Positions 29,346 through 40,064 of a stretch of DNA of 64,000 bases are shown here, piece after piece. Position 1 is the stretch's first letter, and each line of letters begins with the position of its first letter. Under the pieces are notes generated by a model. It saw nothing but the letters and a program-made list of their open reading frames with translations, made no database searches and was not told the origin of the DNA. Source of the stretch: Wolbachia endosymbiont (group B) of Parapoynx stratiotata (GTDB lineage: Bacteria; Pseudomonadota; Alphaproteobacteria; Rickettsiales; Anaplasmataceae); contig NZ_OX366335.1 of assembly GCF_947250635.1 (NCBI RefSeq), forward strand, positions 1,302,001-1,366,000, written 5' to 3'. A program made the position numbers and the translations under genes.

Positions 29346-30566
29346 TTATAATATAAGGTAAATACAATTAAGACTATTGCAACTTGAGCACTTATAATCC
29401 CATTGCTTTAGCTCTTTATTACAATCAGCACATTTCCAACCTGGATCAGGCACAGCTTCTGAGTCCATCCTGTTTAACCAATAAATTGCTTGATCATACT
29501 CTTGCAACATAATCTTGAGCTGTACCATAACAAGGTAGATTGATATGTAATTAGCTTTTTTCATAGCAATATCTAAATGCTGACTTGCAAGATCATATTT
29601 CCCTAAGCTAATTGAAGACAAAGCAAGCAAGCAATAACTAAAATAATAATCAGGGCGTAAGTTATATAGTCTTTCAGCGCCTTTATTATTTAACTTGATA
29701 TACATTCTAGCTGATTGAGGAGTAGGATTTACTCTATACTCTTCCTCTAATACTGTGGAAGCTTTTCTGATTTTTTCAAGCTTGATATATAATTCTGCCT
29801 TTAAATAATTGATGGGCTGAAAAGTTGCATAATAACTTTGTGCTTTAGCTAAATAATCTATAGCTTTGTAAAAACTTCCTTTACTTTCGTATTGCTTTGC
29901 TAAAGCGCAATAAAAAACCGCTAACATCTTTTTACGATCAAAGGGAAGAAAAATATTGAATTTGATAGCTTCCTTTAACTTTGAAATTGCATTTATCCAA
30001 TCTTCTTGCAATATACAATGCTCTATTTGAAAGGGAATAGACAAAATTTTATCATTAATTGAACTAGAGCAATATTCTATAAATTTTTGAAAGACTAACC
30101 TTTCTTGCTTTAGGTGAATAATCAGTTTATTGATCAGAAGTAGAGCTAAGTTGCGATTTTTACTTGCAATACTCGTTAAATTATGGCTGAAAAAGCTGTA
30201 ATTTCCCGTTTTACCTGAATTAAAGAGCTTTACTAAAGATAATTTATCACTTTCTTCATTTAGATTTTTAATTAGCTTATTGGTGTTCTCTATATTACCT
30301 AAGTCTAAGCTAAAGAAAGCTTCAAAGAGAAGCAATTCTTCCCTACTTCTTCTTCTATTTTTTATGTTAGCAAATGTTGAGGAAATAGAAGAACAAAAAC
30401 GTGCAACTGCAATCAATAAAAATAATAAGACTACGCAAGCAAGAATAACGAAATATAGATCAATACTTATAGTGTAATTGCCTAATTCCAATTTTATTAC
30501 TTCACCACTTACCTTGATCCATATGCCAAATAAAAACGAAAAAGCAAAAATTATAAAATAAATCAT
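29346..30566 (-). CDS. HemY-like TPR membrane protein with C-terminal zinc ribbon
   Basis: 406 aa with two N-terminal membrane segments, then helical repeats of TPR type (about 90-360), and a C-terminal knuckle GWKCADCNKELKQWDYKCSS followed by CNS. This is the layout of alphaproteobacterial HemY-domain proteins found near haem genes; the biochemical role is unsettled (not the same as the oxidase HemY of Bacillus). It overlaps the preceding coiled-coil membrane protein by 4 nt, within a lolC-led operon. Confidence 0.82.
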   Translation of the reverse strand: MIYFIIFAFSFLFGIWIKVSGEVIKLELGNYTISIDLYFVILACVVLLFLLIAVARFCSSISSTFANIKNRRRSREELLLFEAFFSLDLGNIENTNKLIKNLNEESDKLSLVKLFNSGKTGNYSFFSHNLTSIASKNRNLALLLINKLIIHLKQERLVFQKFIEYCSSSINDKILSIPFQIEHCILQEDWINAISKLKEAIKFNIFLPFDRKKMLAVFYCALAKQYESKGSFYKAIDYLAKAQSYYATFQPINYLKAELYIKLEKIRKASTVLEEEYRVNPTPQSARMYIKLNNKGAERLYNLRPDYYFSYCLLALSSISLGKYDLASQHLDIAMKKANYISIYLVMVQLKIMLQEYDQAIYWLNRMDSEAVPDPGWKCADCNKELKQWDYKCSSCNSLNCIYLIL

Positions 30567-31294
30567 GAGATGTATTGTAATAAGTGACGATATATTATTG
30601 AAGTATTCTTGAAAGCTACAATAAAATCATTCAATTTATTAAGCCATGGTTTGAATTCTGGGTATGTTAAGTCACTTATTGCGGTGGATATGCTCTGCCA
30701 ATCATTATCGCTTATTAATTCTTCAATTTCCGCAAGCTTTAACCTGAGTGGATCACTACGATCATCTATCTTTATCCAATTTGAAATGATTTTTTTAAAC
30801 AAGTTACTTTTATTGTAGTTAATAACAGTCATGTTCTTCTCAAAAGACAATTTCAACCCGCGTAAAGTATCTACCTCTTTCAAATTTTCCAATTCATTTA
30901 CTGCATTTTCTATCTCTGGATCGTCAAGCTCTGATATCAAAGGCTTTATTGAATTTATATGATTATCAAACTTGGCTTCTCGCAATAACGAATTCTTCAT
31001 CTTAATCACAAGTAGCAGCAACTTTGCGAGGTTCTTATGCCTTAAACTACCATCACCTTGCTCACATTGAGTGTGCAGATTTCTCTTTAAGTCAAATATC
31101 CTTTTCTCTACCCTAGATTGATTCACTTCAAGCAATACTCTAAGTTCATCCATCTTTTCCGTTAAACCATTTATACTATTTTCACTTTCTTGCTGATTTA
31201 TTTTGAAAAATATTATGTTATTTATTGCAATATGGCTAACAAATAACAATATAATTAAGAACCAACCTATGCATTTTTTTCGAGTATCATTCAT
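30563..31294 (-). CDS. Membrane-anchored coiled-coil protein, possible mitofilin (Mic60)-like
   Basis: 243 aa with one N-terminal membrane segment (CIGWFLIILLFVSHIAINNI) followed by a coiled coil (about 35-75) and a helical C-terminal half. In alphaproteobacteria the gene just before hemY commonly encodes the bacterial relative of mitofilin, and topology and position match. The sequence is short and I cannot identify the mitofilin C-terminal signature with confidence, so the name is inference from context. Its start overlaps lolC by 8 nt and its end overlaps the hemY-like gene by 4 nt. Confidence 0.6.
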   Translation of the reverse strand: MNDTRKKCIGWFLIILLFVSHIAINNIIFFKINQQESENSINGLTEKMDELRVLLEVNQSRVEKRIFDLKRNLHTQCEQGDGSLRHKNLAKLLLLVIKMKNSLLREAKFDNHINSIKPLISELDDPEIENAVNELENLKEVDTLRGLKLSFEKNMTVINYNKSNLFKKIISNWIKIDDRSDPLRLKLAEIEELISDNDWQSISTAISDLTYPEFKPWLNKLNDFIVAFKNTSIIYRHLLQYIS

Positions 31295-32516
31295 AACGTA
31301 ATATCTCCGCTGGGTCTTGTGCAGCTGCCTGCAATGCAGGAGGAATTGTTGCTAAAAATGACAAGAACAATGCAAGTGCAGAAATGTTCACTACATCTTG
31401 AGAAACTAATATCACTGGCAAACTTGAAAAAAAGTATATCATAGGATCAAATAGCTTGATGTTGGTAATGTTTTCTAAAAACACTCTAATATTTTCAATG
31501 TTGAGAGAAAAAATAACTCCTATAACAGAGCCAAGACAAGTTCCTGTAAAACCAATTAACAGCCCACAAGCACAAAATATGCGCATAATGCTTCCACTTG
31601 TTGCACCAAACGTACGCATAATTGCAATTGCGGATTTCTTTTCTTGCACTATCATCATCAAACTTGAAACAATATTGAATGCTGCCACAACTATAATCAA
31701 AGTAAGAATTAAAAACATCACATTTCTTTCAGTTTTTAAAGCATTAACATAATGGCTTTGCTGAGATTGCCAACTTTCAGCTTTCATTCCTGTTTCTTTT
31801 GCTATAGCGTTTGCTAGCTTATTAGCCATAGCAATATCATCTACAAACACTTCTATATTTCTCACACTATCTTTATAATTAAAAAAAGCCTGAGCTGATT
31901 TCATGGGCATATACATCAAGGTATTATCGTACTCAAACATACCCATATCAAATATTGCTACAACTTTATATTCTTTCATTCTTGGCATTTCATCAAGCAA
32001 TACATCAAATCCTTCAGGAGATACAAGTATAATATTATCACCATAATCAATATTCAAGGCTTCTGCCAATCGTGCCCCTATTATTACTCCTTCATCGAAT
32101 TTTTCCACATTACCCACAATCACATTATTTGTAACGATAGTGTTATTAAATAAGTCTTTAGCTGATACACCACGAACTACACTACCTGCAATTCCACCAT
32201 TTGCTGCAACGATTACTTGATCATTGGTCATAGAAGTAGCTTTTAATACACTTGGGATTTTCTCAATAGATTTTAACACTGCGTGGTAATCTGAATTTAT
32301 GCTTCTATCAAAGTAAACATTAATATGGCCATTAATGCCAAGTACAGAGTCGAGCAGCTTTGCTCTGAACCCATTCATTACAGACATTACTACTATTAGC
32401 GTTGCAACTCCAAGAGCAATACCAATAATAGAAAACAAGGCCATTATAGAGCAAAATCTAGAATTCTTTGCTCGCAAATAGCGAATAGCCATAGTAAATT
32501 CAAAGGCAATAGACAT
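31287..32516 (-). CDS. lolC: Lipoprotein-releasing ABC transporter permease (LolC/E family)
   Basis: 409 aa. N-terminal AIRYLRAKNSRFCSIMALFS is followed by the first membrane helix IIGIALGVATLIVVMSVMNG, a large periplasmic domain (about 45-265), and three C-terminal helices including FNIVSSLMMIVQEKKSAIAI with MRTFGA near 290. With LolD it extracts lipoproteins from the inner membrane. It leads an operon with the mitofilin-like and HemY-like genes. LolD is not nearby. Confidence 0.93.
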   Translation of the reverse strand: MSIAFEFTMAIRYLRAKNSRFCSIMALFSIIGIALGVATLIVVMSVMNGFRAKLLDSVLGINGHINVYFDRSINSDYHAVLKSIEKIPSVLKATSMTNDQVIVAANGGIAGSVVRGVSAKDLFNNTIVTNNVIVGNVEKFDEGVIIGARLAEALNIDYGDNIILVSPEGFDVLLDEMPRMKEYKVVAIFDMGMFEYDNTLMYMPMKSAQAFFNYKDSVRNIEVFVDDIAMANKLANAIAKETGMKAESWQSQQSHYVNALKTERNVMFLILTLIIVVAAFNIVSSLMMIVQEKKSAIAIMRTFGATSGSIMRIFCACGLLIGFTGTCLGSVIGVIFSLNIENIRVFLENITNIKLFDPMIYFFSSLPVILVSQDVVNISALALFLSFLATIPPALQAAAQDPAEILRYE

Positions 32517-32632
32517 TATACTAAGATTTAAATATCATACTTTTTATGCTTCATATAACTGTAATTTTTCCTTTACCTCAAATTAGGTTGTCTAAATTTA
32601 GCAAGCTTATAGAATATATTCAATATTCTATA

Positions 32633-33933
32633 TTAAGACCTTCCATATATATCGTCCAATCTTACTATATCATTATCAGATAAAAACTTTCCTACCTGAA
32701 ACTCAACTATCTCAAGAGGAAATCTTGTACTTTTATTCTCAATTTTATGAAACACCTTCCTTGGAATCTCTACTACATGATTTTTTGTTATAGCATATGT
32801 TTTGTCATCTAAACTCACGCATCCAACCCCTGATAGTATTATATGGTACTCATCTCTATAGTGGTGAAATTGCTTAGAAGTGCAGCTCAGTGGATTTATA
32901 AAAGGTATTTTATAAGAAAATCCTTACCCATTAAAATCACACTATAAAATCCCCATGGCTTAATCTCTTTCCTTGTTGGCTTTGCTTCTTTAACTTTATT
33001 AATGAACAACATTAGGCTCTTATTTTGCCGTTTATAAACTCTACCTAATAAAATCTTTTCACCATTTTCTGTCATCAAAACTGGCTCTCTTCCTTTTGTT
33101 ACATGCTGAAATGAAACTAAATTCTCACTAAATCTCTTACTCAGTTCTAAAACTGAACTCCAAGTACCAATATCCATCCAATCAAAATTAGCTTCTACCA
33201 TTGCAATATTTTCTGCTTTTTCTATCACTAGGTGATCAATAGATGTATCACCCATTCCTGCACAATTTTGCTGTTCTAAATACAGAAATCTCTCTCGTGG
33301 TACAAAATGCTTCATACTTTCACAACATAAATTATAGAGAGTCGGAGCAATTTTTTTTATCTCATCTATATAGCGTTTTGCTTTAAACACAAATATTCCA
33401 GAGTTCCAATAATGATTATTGTCCAGCTCATATTCAGGCTTTTCTATAAAGCTCTTTACTATGTGATATTTCCCTTTCTGACCATATACTGCATTTATAT
33501 AGCCGTATTCCGAATTGAATTCATGAGGCTTTATCCCAAAAGTGACTATAGAGTTAGTTTTAGAGGCTAGCTCAGACGCTTTCTCAATAGAAACATAAAA
33601 ACTATTCAAATCACCTATAAAATGGTCTGAAGGCAGAACTAAGATTGTCTCGTTCCTATCGCAGAGAAGCACAGCAATTAGTATTGCTGCCGCTGTCCCA
33701 ATTTTAACTGGTTCAAAAACTACTTTACATTCCTGTAATGCATGTAATTCCTGCATCAATAATGACTCATATTGTATATTTGTGGTAATGATGGGTGGCA
33801 TATAATCGCCTTTTAGCCTCAACAAAGTGTTGTGAAACATAGTATTCTGACTAAATATTTTCTGAAATTGCTTTGGCTTAGATAGAGGCCAAAGTCTGCT
33901 GCCACTACCACCACACAGTATTACAGGGCGCAT
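32633..33933 (-). pseudogene. Mannose-1-phosphate guanylyltransferase / mannose-6-phosphate isomerase, frameshifted
   Basis: The first 345 codons (33933-32896) encode a GDP-mannose pyrophosphorylase domain with GGSGSRLWPLSKPKQFQKIF at residue 8, LPSDHFIGD near 98 and FIEKPEYELDNNHYWNSGIF near 163. It then enters the cupin isomerase domain (KPWGFYSVI) and stops at TAA 32898-32896. The rest of the cupin continues in another frame (INPLSCTSKQFHHYRDEYHI, then the segment from 32818 to 32633). One missing base in the T-run at 32903-32900 explains it: adding one T restores KYLFINPL. It could be a real lesion or a homopolymer sequencing error. The nucleotidyltransferase domain may still be made. Confidence 0.85.
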
Positions 33934-34042
33934 TTAATTAAGATATTAATTATTTGATTAATATCTTATACTAACGGCAAAATGCATGCAAGTTTTTATT
34001 GTGAGATGATTAAAGTAAAAAGTAATTTAAAGTGATGGTTGA

Positions 34043-35290
34043 CTACGAGCGTGATGGAGTCCCTAAATTTTTTGATGAATCTTGTCTTCTTTCTCTCTCT
34101 CTATCAATATAAGGAGTGTTGCTTTTTTGATTAACGGCTGCAGCTACTTTTTCATCAGTTTTGTTTTGCAACTTTTCCTTTAAGCTTTCTCCAACACCTA
34201 GTTCTCTAGATTTATCTATACTTTCACTATTTTTGCTCAACCCCTTCTCTAAGTTTTTTTCAATATCTGATTTTCTAGCGTTAAGCTCTTTCCATGTACC
34301 CGCTATGCTAAGTGGCTTATGATCCTTCTGCTTCGGCTTTGGCCTTTCCCCATTTGTAACAACATTAAAGTCGCTTTTTACTTCTTTCCAACATTCTTTC
34401 AATTGGTGTTTCCACATAGTAAGATAAGCATCACCATACTTTTTCTCATTTGCTACAAACAATAAAATTGGAGCCTTAAGTATGGTAGCTCCCATATTCA
34501 CTAAATTTTTTACTGCCATTGCAGGGGTGAACAAAAGATAGCCAAAAGACTTTGCAATTGGGTTTTGTTCGCTTATTAAATACTCCCCTAACTTTATAGG
34601 AAGAGAGGTCAACAATTTAGTACAAACTTTAGCCAAGCTTGTAGCAAAAACGATAGAAACAGATATAAGACTTTTATCTAGCTCTAGATTACCATCCTGA
34701 TCTCTAATTTCTGAAAAATGGGTGCTTAGCTTCTTGTAATCACTAGCGTATAGTAATTTTCCATTTCTTCCTTTTTCATCTCTATCTTTCTCATCAACTT
34801 CTCCCGTTTCATCATTGATGAAGCAACCTTTTTTAGCAAGAAAAGAAGAATTAGTTAATCTAAGTAACTTAGTATCAACCTCAAAGACCGGCAAGTGTTT
34901 TTCAAGATCTATTTTTGAAAACTTAAATGGATTATAAAATTTACTATAATCATTAACCTCACGCCTACCTTTACTAACTAAAAAGTCAATAGTAAAGTAA
35001 GATTTTTTATCAATTTCCTTAACCAAGGCTAGATCAAATTTGTATTCATTATATATAAGCTGGTACTCTGGATTTCCGTCTTTATCTTTTACAAGCTTGT
35101 CATTTTTTTTTACAACTCTCCCAGAATCTACAATCTGATCATAATTTTTTGGATATTGACACTTTCTTCCATCCTCATATATCATTACCTTCCTAAGGTC
35201 TTTGACATAAACTTGAGACTCAGATGAACTAAATAGATCCTTCACCTTTAGCGTAAGGTCTATTCCCCACTTTTTCAATGTCTCTAACAT
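34043..35290 (-). CDS. Orphan 415-aa protein, possible secreted or membrane-inserting effector
   Basis: I do not recognise a family. The protein is highly charged at both ends, with no signal peptide. A hydrophobic middle (about residues 208-285) includes ISVSIVFATSLAKVCTKLLT and FGYLLFTPAMAVKNLVNMGA. The C-terminal 100 residues are low-complexity and charged (KDHKPLSIAGTWKELNARKS, later RERERRQDSSKNLGTPSRS). This layout, with no enzymatic motif and no leader, is common among predicted type IV secretion substrates of Rickettsiales, but that is only a suggestion. It stands alone between manC and sdhD. Confidence 0.75.
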   Translation of the reverse strand: MLETLKKWGIDLTLKVKDLFSSSESQVYVKDLRKVMIYEDGRKCQYPKNYDQIVDSGRVVKKNDKLVKDKDGNPEYQLIYNEYKFDLALVKEIDKKSYFTIDFLVSKGRREVNDYSKFYNPFKFSKIDLEKHLPVFEVDTKLLRLTNSSFLAKKGCFINDETGEVDEKDRDEKGRNGKLLYASDYKKLSTHFSEIRDQDGNLELDKSLISVSIVFATSLAKVCTKLLTSLPIKLGEYLISEQNPIAKSFGYLLFTPAMAVKNLVNMGATILKAPILLFVANEKKYGDAYLTMWKHQLKECWKEVKSDFNVVTNGERPKPKQKDHKPLSIAGTWKELNARKSDIEKNLEKGLSKNSESIDKSRELGVGESLKEKLQNKTDEKVAAAVNQKSNTPYIDRERERRQDSSKNLGTPSRS

Positions 35291-35366
35291 ATTGCTAAAC
35301 CAAAATCGCTATAGTTCAATAATAAAACTAGTACACTAATAATATATTAACATAGAACTGGCAACT

Positions 35367-35732
35367 TTACAAGAAAATATGCCTATAAAAGAAAAAAGTC
35401 GTAAAAGCAAGGACTATATAAGTAATGCTTGATAAGTATTTCATGCATGTAATTGTAAAAATCCTTAGAGATACGCTGTCTATATAATCTTCACACACTA
35501 CCTGCATTCCAAGAACTGCATGCCAAAAAATGCAAAACACCAGTATAACAAAAAACAAAAGCTCTAGTGGATGATTAATAGCCTGAAATAATTTTTCATT
35601 AAAAGATAAAGGGCTATCAACATAAAATGTGCAAGAAAATGAGTAAATAAACCAAGGAAATAAAAATAACAAAATCACCGCAGAAACACGCTGGATCCAC
35701 CAATGATGTACTGAATTTACAGATTGACTCAT
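35367..35732 (-). CDS. sdhD: Succinate dehydrogenase membrane anchor subunit
   Basis: 121 aa with three hydrophobic segments. HHWWIQRVSAVILLFLFPWF near residue 8 and FWHAVLGMQVVCEDYI near 68 are typical of the SdhD family, with the His as a likely haem b ligand. With SdhC it anchors SdhAB and forms the quinone site. It overlaps sdhC by 4 nt. sdhA and sdhB are not in this window. Confidence 0.92.
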   Translation of the reverse strand: MSQSVNSVHHWWIQRVSAVILLFLFPWFIYSFSCTFYVDSPLSFNEKLFQAINHPLELLFFVILVFCIFWHAVLGMQVVCEDYIDSVSLRIFTITCMKYLSSITYIVLAFTTFFFYRHIFL

Positions 35733-36106
35733 ATAAATATAAATAAAAAAGCCATAGTAGAAAGAAATAGCATTATTGTTAGTAACATAGCACTTTTTAA
35801 AACACTAGCAATTTCTAAATTAAGCCCAGCATCCCACAATAAATGACGAATACCATTAAGAAAATGATACATAAAGCTTACAAAGCATAAGATATAAGCT
35901 AATTTAGCAACAGGAGTGAACAATAATGCATTTAAGCACCTTACTATAATTAACTTAGGGGAGTAAACATATAATATAAAATACCAAGAAAGTATGATTA
36001 ATAAAAGAAATAGCAAGATACCAGTCAATCTATGCATAATAGAAAAAAAACTAGTAACTTGTACTTTATATATTTGTAAATATGGGGAAAGAGGCCTATT
36101 ACTCAT
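35729..36106 (-). CDS. sdhC: Succinate dehydrogenase cytochrome b556 subunit
   Basis: 125 aa with three hydrophobic segments. The family signature RPLSPYLQIYKVQVTSFFSI followed by MHRLTG, and the second signature FLNGIRHLLWDAG near residue 81, are both present. It provides the haem b ligand and quinone site with SdhD. The gene lies about 100 nt downstream of the 16S rRNA gene on the same strand, so read-through from the rRNA promoter is possible. Confidence 0.94.
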   Translation of the reverse strand: MSNRPLSPYLQIYKVQVTSFFSIMHRLTGILLFLLLIILSWYFILYVYSPKLIIVRCLNALLFTPVAKLAYILCFVSFMYHFLNGIRHLLWDAGLNLEIASVLKSAMLLTIMLFLSTMAFLFIFI

Positions 36107-36135
36107 AAAATTTCGTTATCGAGAAATTAAAAAAT

Positions 36136-36160
36136 AAAGTAGAAGTAAAGACAGCAGTAT
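36136..36160 (-). other. 3' arm of the 16S precursor processing stem
   Basis: This 25-nt segment in the 16S trailer is the reverse complement of 37777-37801 in the leader, with a single mismatch. In the transcript the two pair to loop out 16S, the classic substrate of RNase III. A T-rich tract follows on the transcript side (36123-36135) and might help termination. Confidence 0.85.
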
Positions 36161-36208
36161 AGTACATAATGACACTATTATTTGAAATGGTGAATTACGT
36201 ACAAAGCC

Positions 36209-37712
<1,504 letters not shown>

Positions 37713-37776
37713 AGACTTCAACCTATAAAAGGTTGAGGGTACATCGGATAAATCCGACAAAAAATAATTTAGCTTG

Positions 37777-37801
37777 ATACTGCTGTCTTTATTTCTACTT
37801 T
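37777..37801 (-). other. 5' arm of the 16S precursor processing stem
   Basis: A 25-nt leader segment complementary to 36136-36160 (24 of 25 pairs). It lies about 65 nt upstream of mature 16S and just downstream of the proposed promoter. Confidence 0.85.
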
Positions 37802-37844
37802 AGAAATATTTTAATCTCCAACTATTCAAACAACTCTAAGAATA

Positions 37845-37872
37845 TTATTATGTGATATAATCACTATGTCAA
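37845..37872 (-). promoter_or_regulatory. Probable 16S promoter with palindrome in its spacer
   Basis: On the minus strand TTGACA (37872-37867) is followed by 16 nt and TAATAA (37850-37845). The start of transcription would be near 37838, about 37 nt before the processing stem. The spacer holds the near-palindrome GTGATTATATCAC (37864-37852), a plausible operator that could repress or activate rRNA synthesis. The divergent gene at 37932 starts about 60 nt away and could share it. Confidence 0.55.
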
Positions 37873-37931
37873 TATGTTTTTGCAAATCAAAAGCATTAAT
37901 GTATAAATATATAACTATTTGGAATATTACC

Positions 37932-38483
37932 ATGAAAAAATACATCTTTCTGCTTGCACTCGCGCCAATGTTAGTTGGCATCACATTATACTTATTGCGC
38001 AACATTGATAACACAAAACAATCTATAACTGCAGGTGACAAATTTTACGAAGTATTATTCTTAAAAAAAGATAATAAGTCACTGCTAGAAGAAATAGATT
38101 CAAATTGGGAGTATTTAGCAAATTTTGAACGCGCATTCAATCATATCTCAGATTCAATGCCAACAGACACAGCATCTATTATTTATAATGATTTGGCAGA
38201 CGATAAAGATGCTCCTGATGTTTTGCGTGAGTTAGCACAATACTTAGAAGTAATGAGCTTACTTCACTACAGCGGTGAAAAAACAAATAGAGATAAAATT
38301 AGTAATTTAGAATCAAATGCAGTGTACCCTTATTCAAGCCAAGAAGCTATCGCTATAGTAAAGATACACAGTAACGACATTAAAGGTGCAATTGAAATAT
38401 TGCATTCATTATTAAATGATAGAGAATGTCCGACTCTAATCAAGGCCAATGCACAAGAATTACTTCGGATATACGAAAACTAA
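37932..38483 (+). CDS. Membrane-anchored YfgM/TPR-like protein
   Basis: 183 aa from ATG 37932, chosen because it gives a clean head (MKKYIFLLALAPMLVGITLY) with one membrane segment; an upstream ATG at 37866 adds 22 residues. The periplasmic part is helical, with a run DAPDVLRELAQYLEVMSLLH near 95 and VKIHSNDIKGAIEILHSLLN near 143, resembling tetratricopeptide-type YfgM proteins that work with the SecYEG translocon and periplasmic chaperones. The family call is tentative. It is divergent from 16S. Confidence 0.65.
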   Translation: MKKYIFLLALAPMLVGITLYLLRNIDNTKQSITAGDKFYEVLFLKKDNKSLLEEIDSNWEYLANFERAFNHISDSMPTDTASIIYNDLADDKDAPDVLRELAQYLEVMSLLHYSGEKTNRDKISNLESNAVYPYSSQEAIAIVKIHSNDIKGAIEILHSLLNDRECPTLIKANAQELLRIYEN

Positions 38484-38538
38484 AAAACTTGCTTGCATAA
38501 CAATTTGGCAGCGCATCTGATGAAATAAAGAACTTTAC

Positions 38539-38796
38539 TTGACAAACCTCCCTATTTTATTATGGCACTAAAAGTATTTATGACTCAAAATTTGTTTTTG
38601 ACTGTAGGATCAATCACAAAATCCAGTAAAAACTTAGGTGTTTATTGGTAGATTACGTAAAATTATAGCGGTTTTTTAAATTTTTTCTATACTCAGCCAA
38701 GTCGCGCTTGTTAGAACATTATTACAGCACCACTTACAGTAATATAGAGTCAAAATTTCACTACTCAGAGGTTCCTTTTACCCTTTTATTTAGTAA
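38539..38796 (+). repeat. Dispersed ~260-nt intergenic element, copy B
   Basis: It aligns from end to end with the minus strand of 1496-1756. It starts with TTGACAAACCTCCC (38539-38552), keeps GATTACGTAAAATTATAGCG (38651-38670) and the core CAGCCAAGTCGCGCTTGTTA (38694-38713), and ends with TTTTATTTAGTAAG (38783-38796). Its -10 region is weaker than in copy A. It begins 55 nt after the upstream gene ends, the same relation as copy A to hemB. No common reading frame is evident. Confidence 0.55.
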
Positions 38797-39015
38797 GACT
38801 TCTCTATATTTATAGTTAATATATCAAAGAATAAACTTCACTAGCAGAATGTCATTCTAGCACTAAAATGACAAAAAGAGGATAAAATCGCAATAGCTAT
38901 GTATCAAGCACCGTTGTATTTTCTCTATATTTTAGATTACTTTGTTTACCCCCCTCCCTTTACCATTCAGCTACGCAGATAGTTACTACAAACCATAAAG
39001 ATGTTTAAAAGAAAT

Positions 39016-39985
39016 CTAATTTTTTATCAACTCATACATTTCATTACCAACTTCACAATAAGGTTCTGCAGTTGGATAAAAATAATCAAAAAAGAAATAA
39101 TCCTTTAGTATTTCTGTGCTGCATCCAGAATTATAGTAAGTATCAAGCCTTCCTTTAAATATCAACAAGAGTATCTTTATACTTTTTCCAAATCACCCTC
39201 CCCCAAACTGGTCTACAATGTTTGATAGGTATGCATCTCGATCATTTAACCCTTTGCTCTTATATTTACCAAGCATACTTTTCATTTTAGAATTAAGATC
39301 GAATGCTTTTATTTCAAGATCTGCACCTTTCTTCATATAATCTAAATCATTAGCTAATTTTGTATTGAAACTCTGTGTAAGCTTTGCAGCCAGCTCTCTT
39401 GCTTTTCGTCTTTATTAAAGCTAGTATCAAACCAACCTCAGTCACATTTGCAACAATCACATGCTTTACACCATATTCATTTAGAACCAAATGCATTACA
39501 TATTTCACTAACCGCTTTATTTCAATACTTTTTCTGCTTTAACATTGTTATAAGCAGTGGCACCCATAATATTATTTCCTCGATTATAATGAAAAATAAA
39601 ATCTCCTTTACCTACGTCTGGATGATGTTTAATTACTGCGTTTAGCTGATTAACTAAACGAAATTTATTGAGGAAATAAGAAAAAATAGGGTTAAGAATT
39701 TCAGATGCTGTTGCATATAAAATCGCATAGTTATGACCTTACTGTTCATAGTATCGATCAAAAAATGAGCATCTCCATGATGACTTAAATTCTTCTAAAC
39801 CTAAATACTTTGCTACATATTCAACAACAGTAAGGCCATTGCTAAAAATCCTCCTTAATAAAAAGGGGCATTAAGTTTCACGTTTCTTACAAAGGATAAG
39901 TTATTAAAATTTCAATAATTACACCATTATCAGATAAACTATCACCCAGAACACAAAAATTTTTACACTTTTAATTAGAGTTATT
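39016..39985 (-). pseudogene. Decayed SGNH/GDSL-type lipase or acylhydrolase
   Basis: Read on the minus strand with frame changes and stops, the relics follow the family order. LGDSLSDNG (39949-39923) is block I with the nucleophile Ser. IFSNGLTVVEYVAKYLG follows, then GHNYAI after a TAA, then GKGDFIFHYNRGNNIMGATA (block III-like). After several frameshifts come ELAAKLTQSFNTKLANDLDY and finally DYFFFDYFYPTAEPYCEVGN ending at TAG 39018-39016. The last block is the DxxHP site with His changed to Tyr. The family includes phospholipases of intracellular bacteria. Clearly non-functional. Confidence 0.75.
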
Positions 39986-40045
39986 CTTTTTATTTGCCAC
40001 AACATTCAATATCTAATCATACTGCTCTATGAAGCCTATAAAAAA

Positions 40046-40064
40046 AGAAAAATAGGGTAAAATT
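40046..40064 (-). terminator. Left half of a terminator-like hairpin beyond rpoD, split by IS256
   Basis: Without the insertion, the A-rich run with GGGTAAAATT (40055-40064) would face AATTTTACCTATTTTTT (42770-42786) across a loop of about 15 nt that contains the 8-bp target site. The palindrome would lie about 20 nt after the rpoD stop codon, as an intrinsic terminator should. The IS pair has separated the arms by 2.7 kb. Confidence 0.55.
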
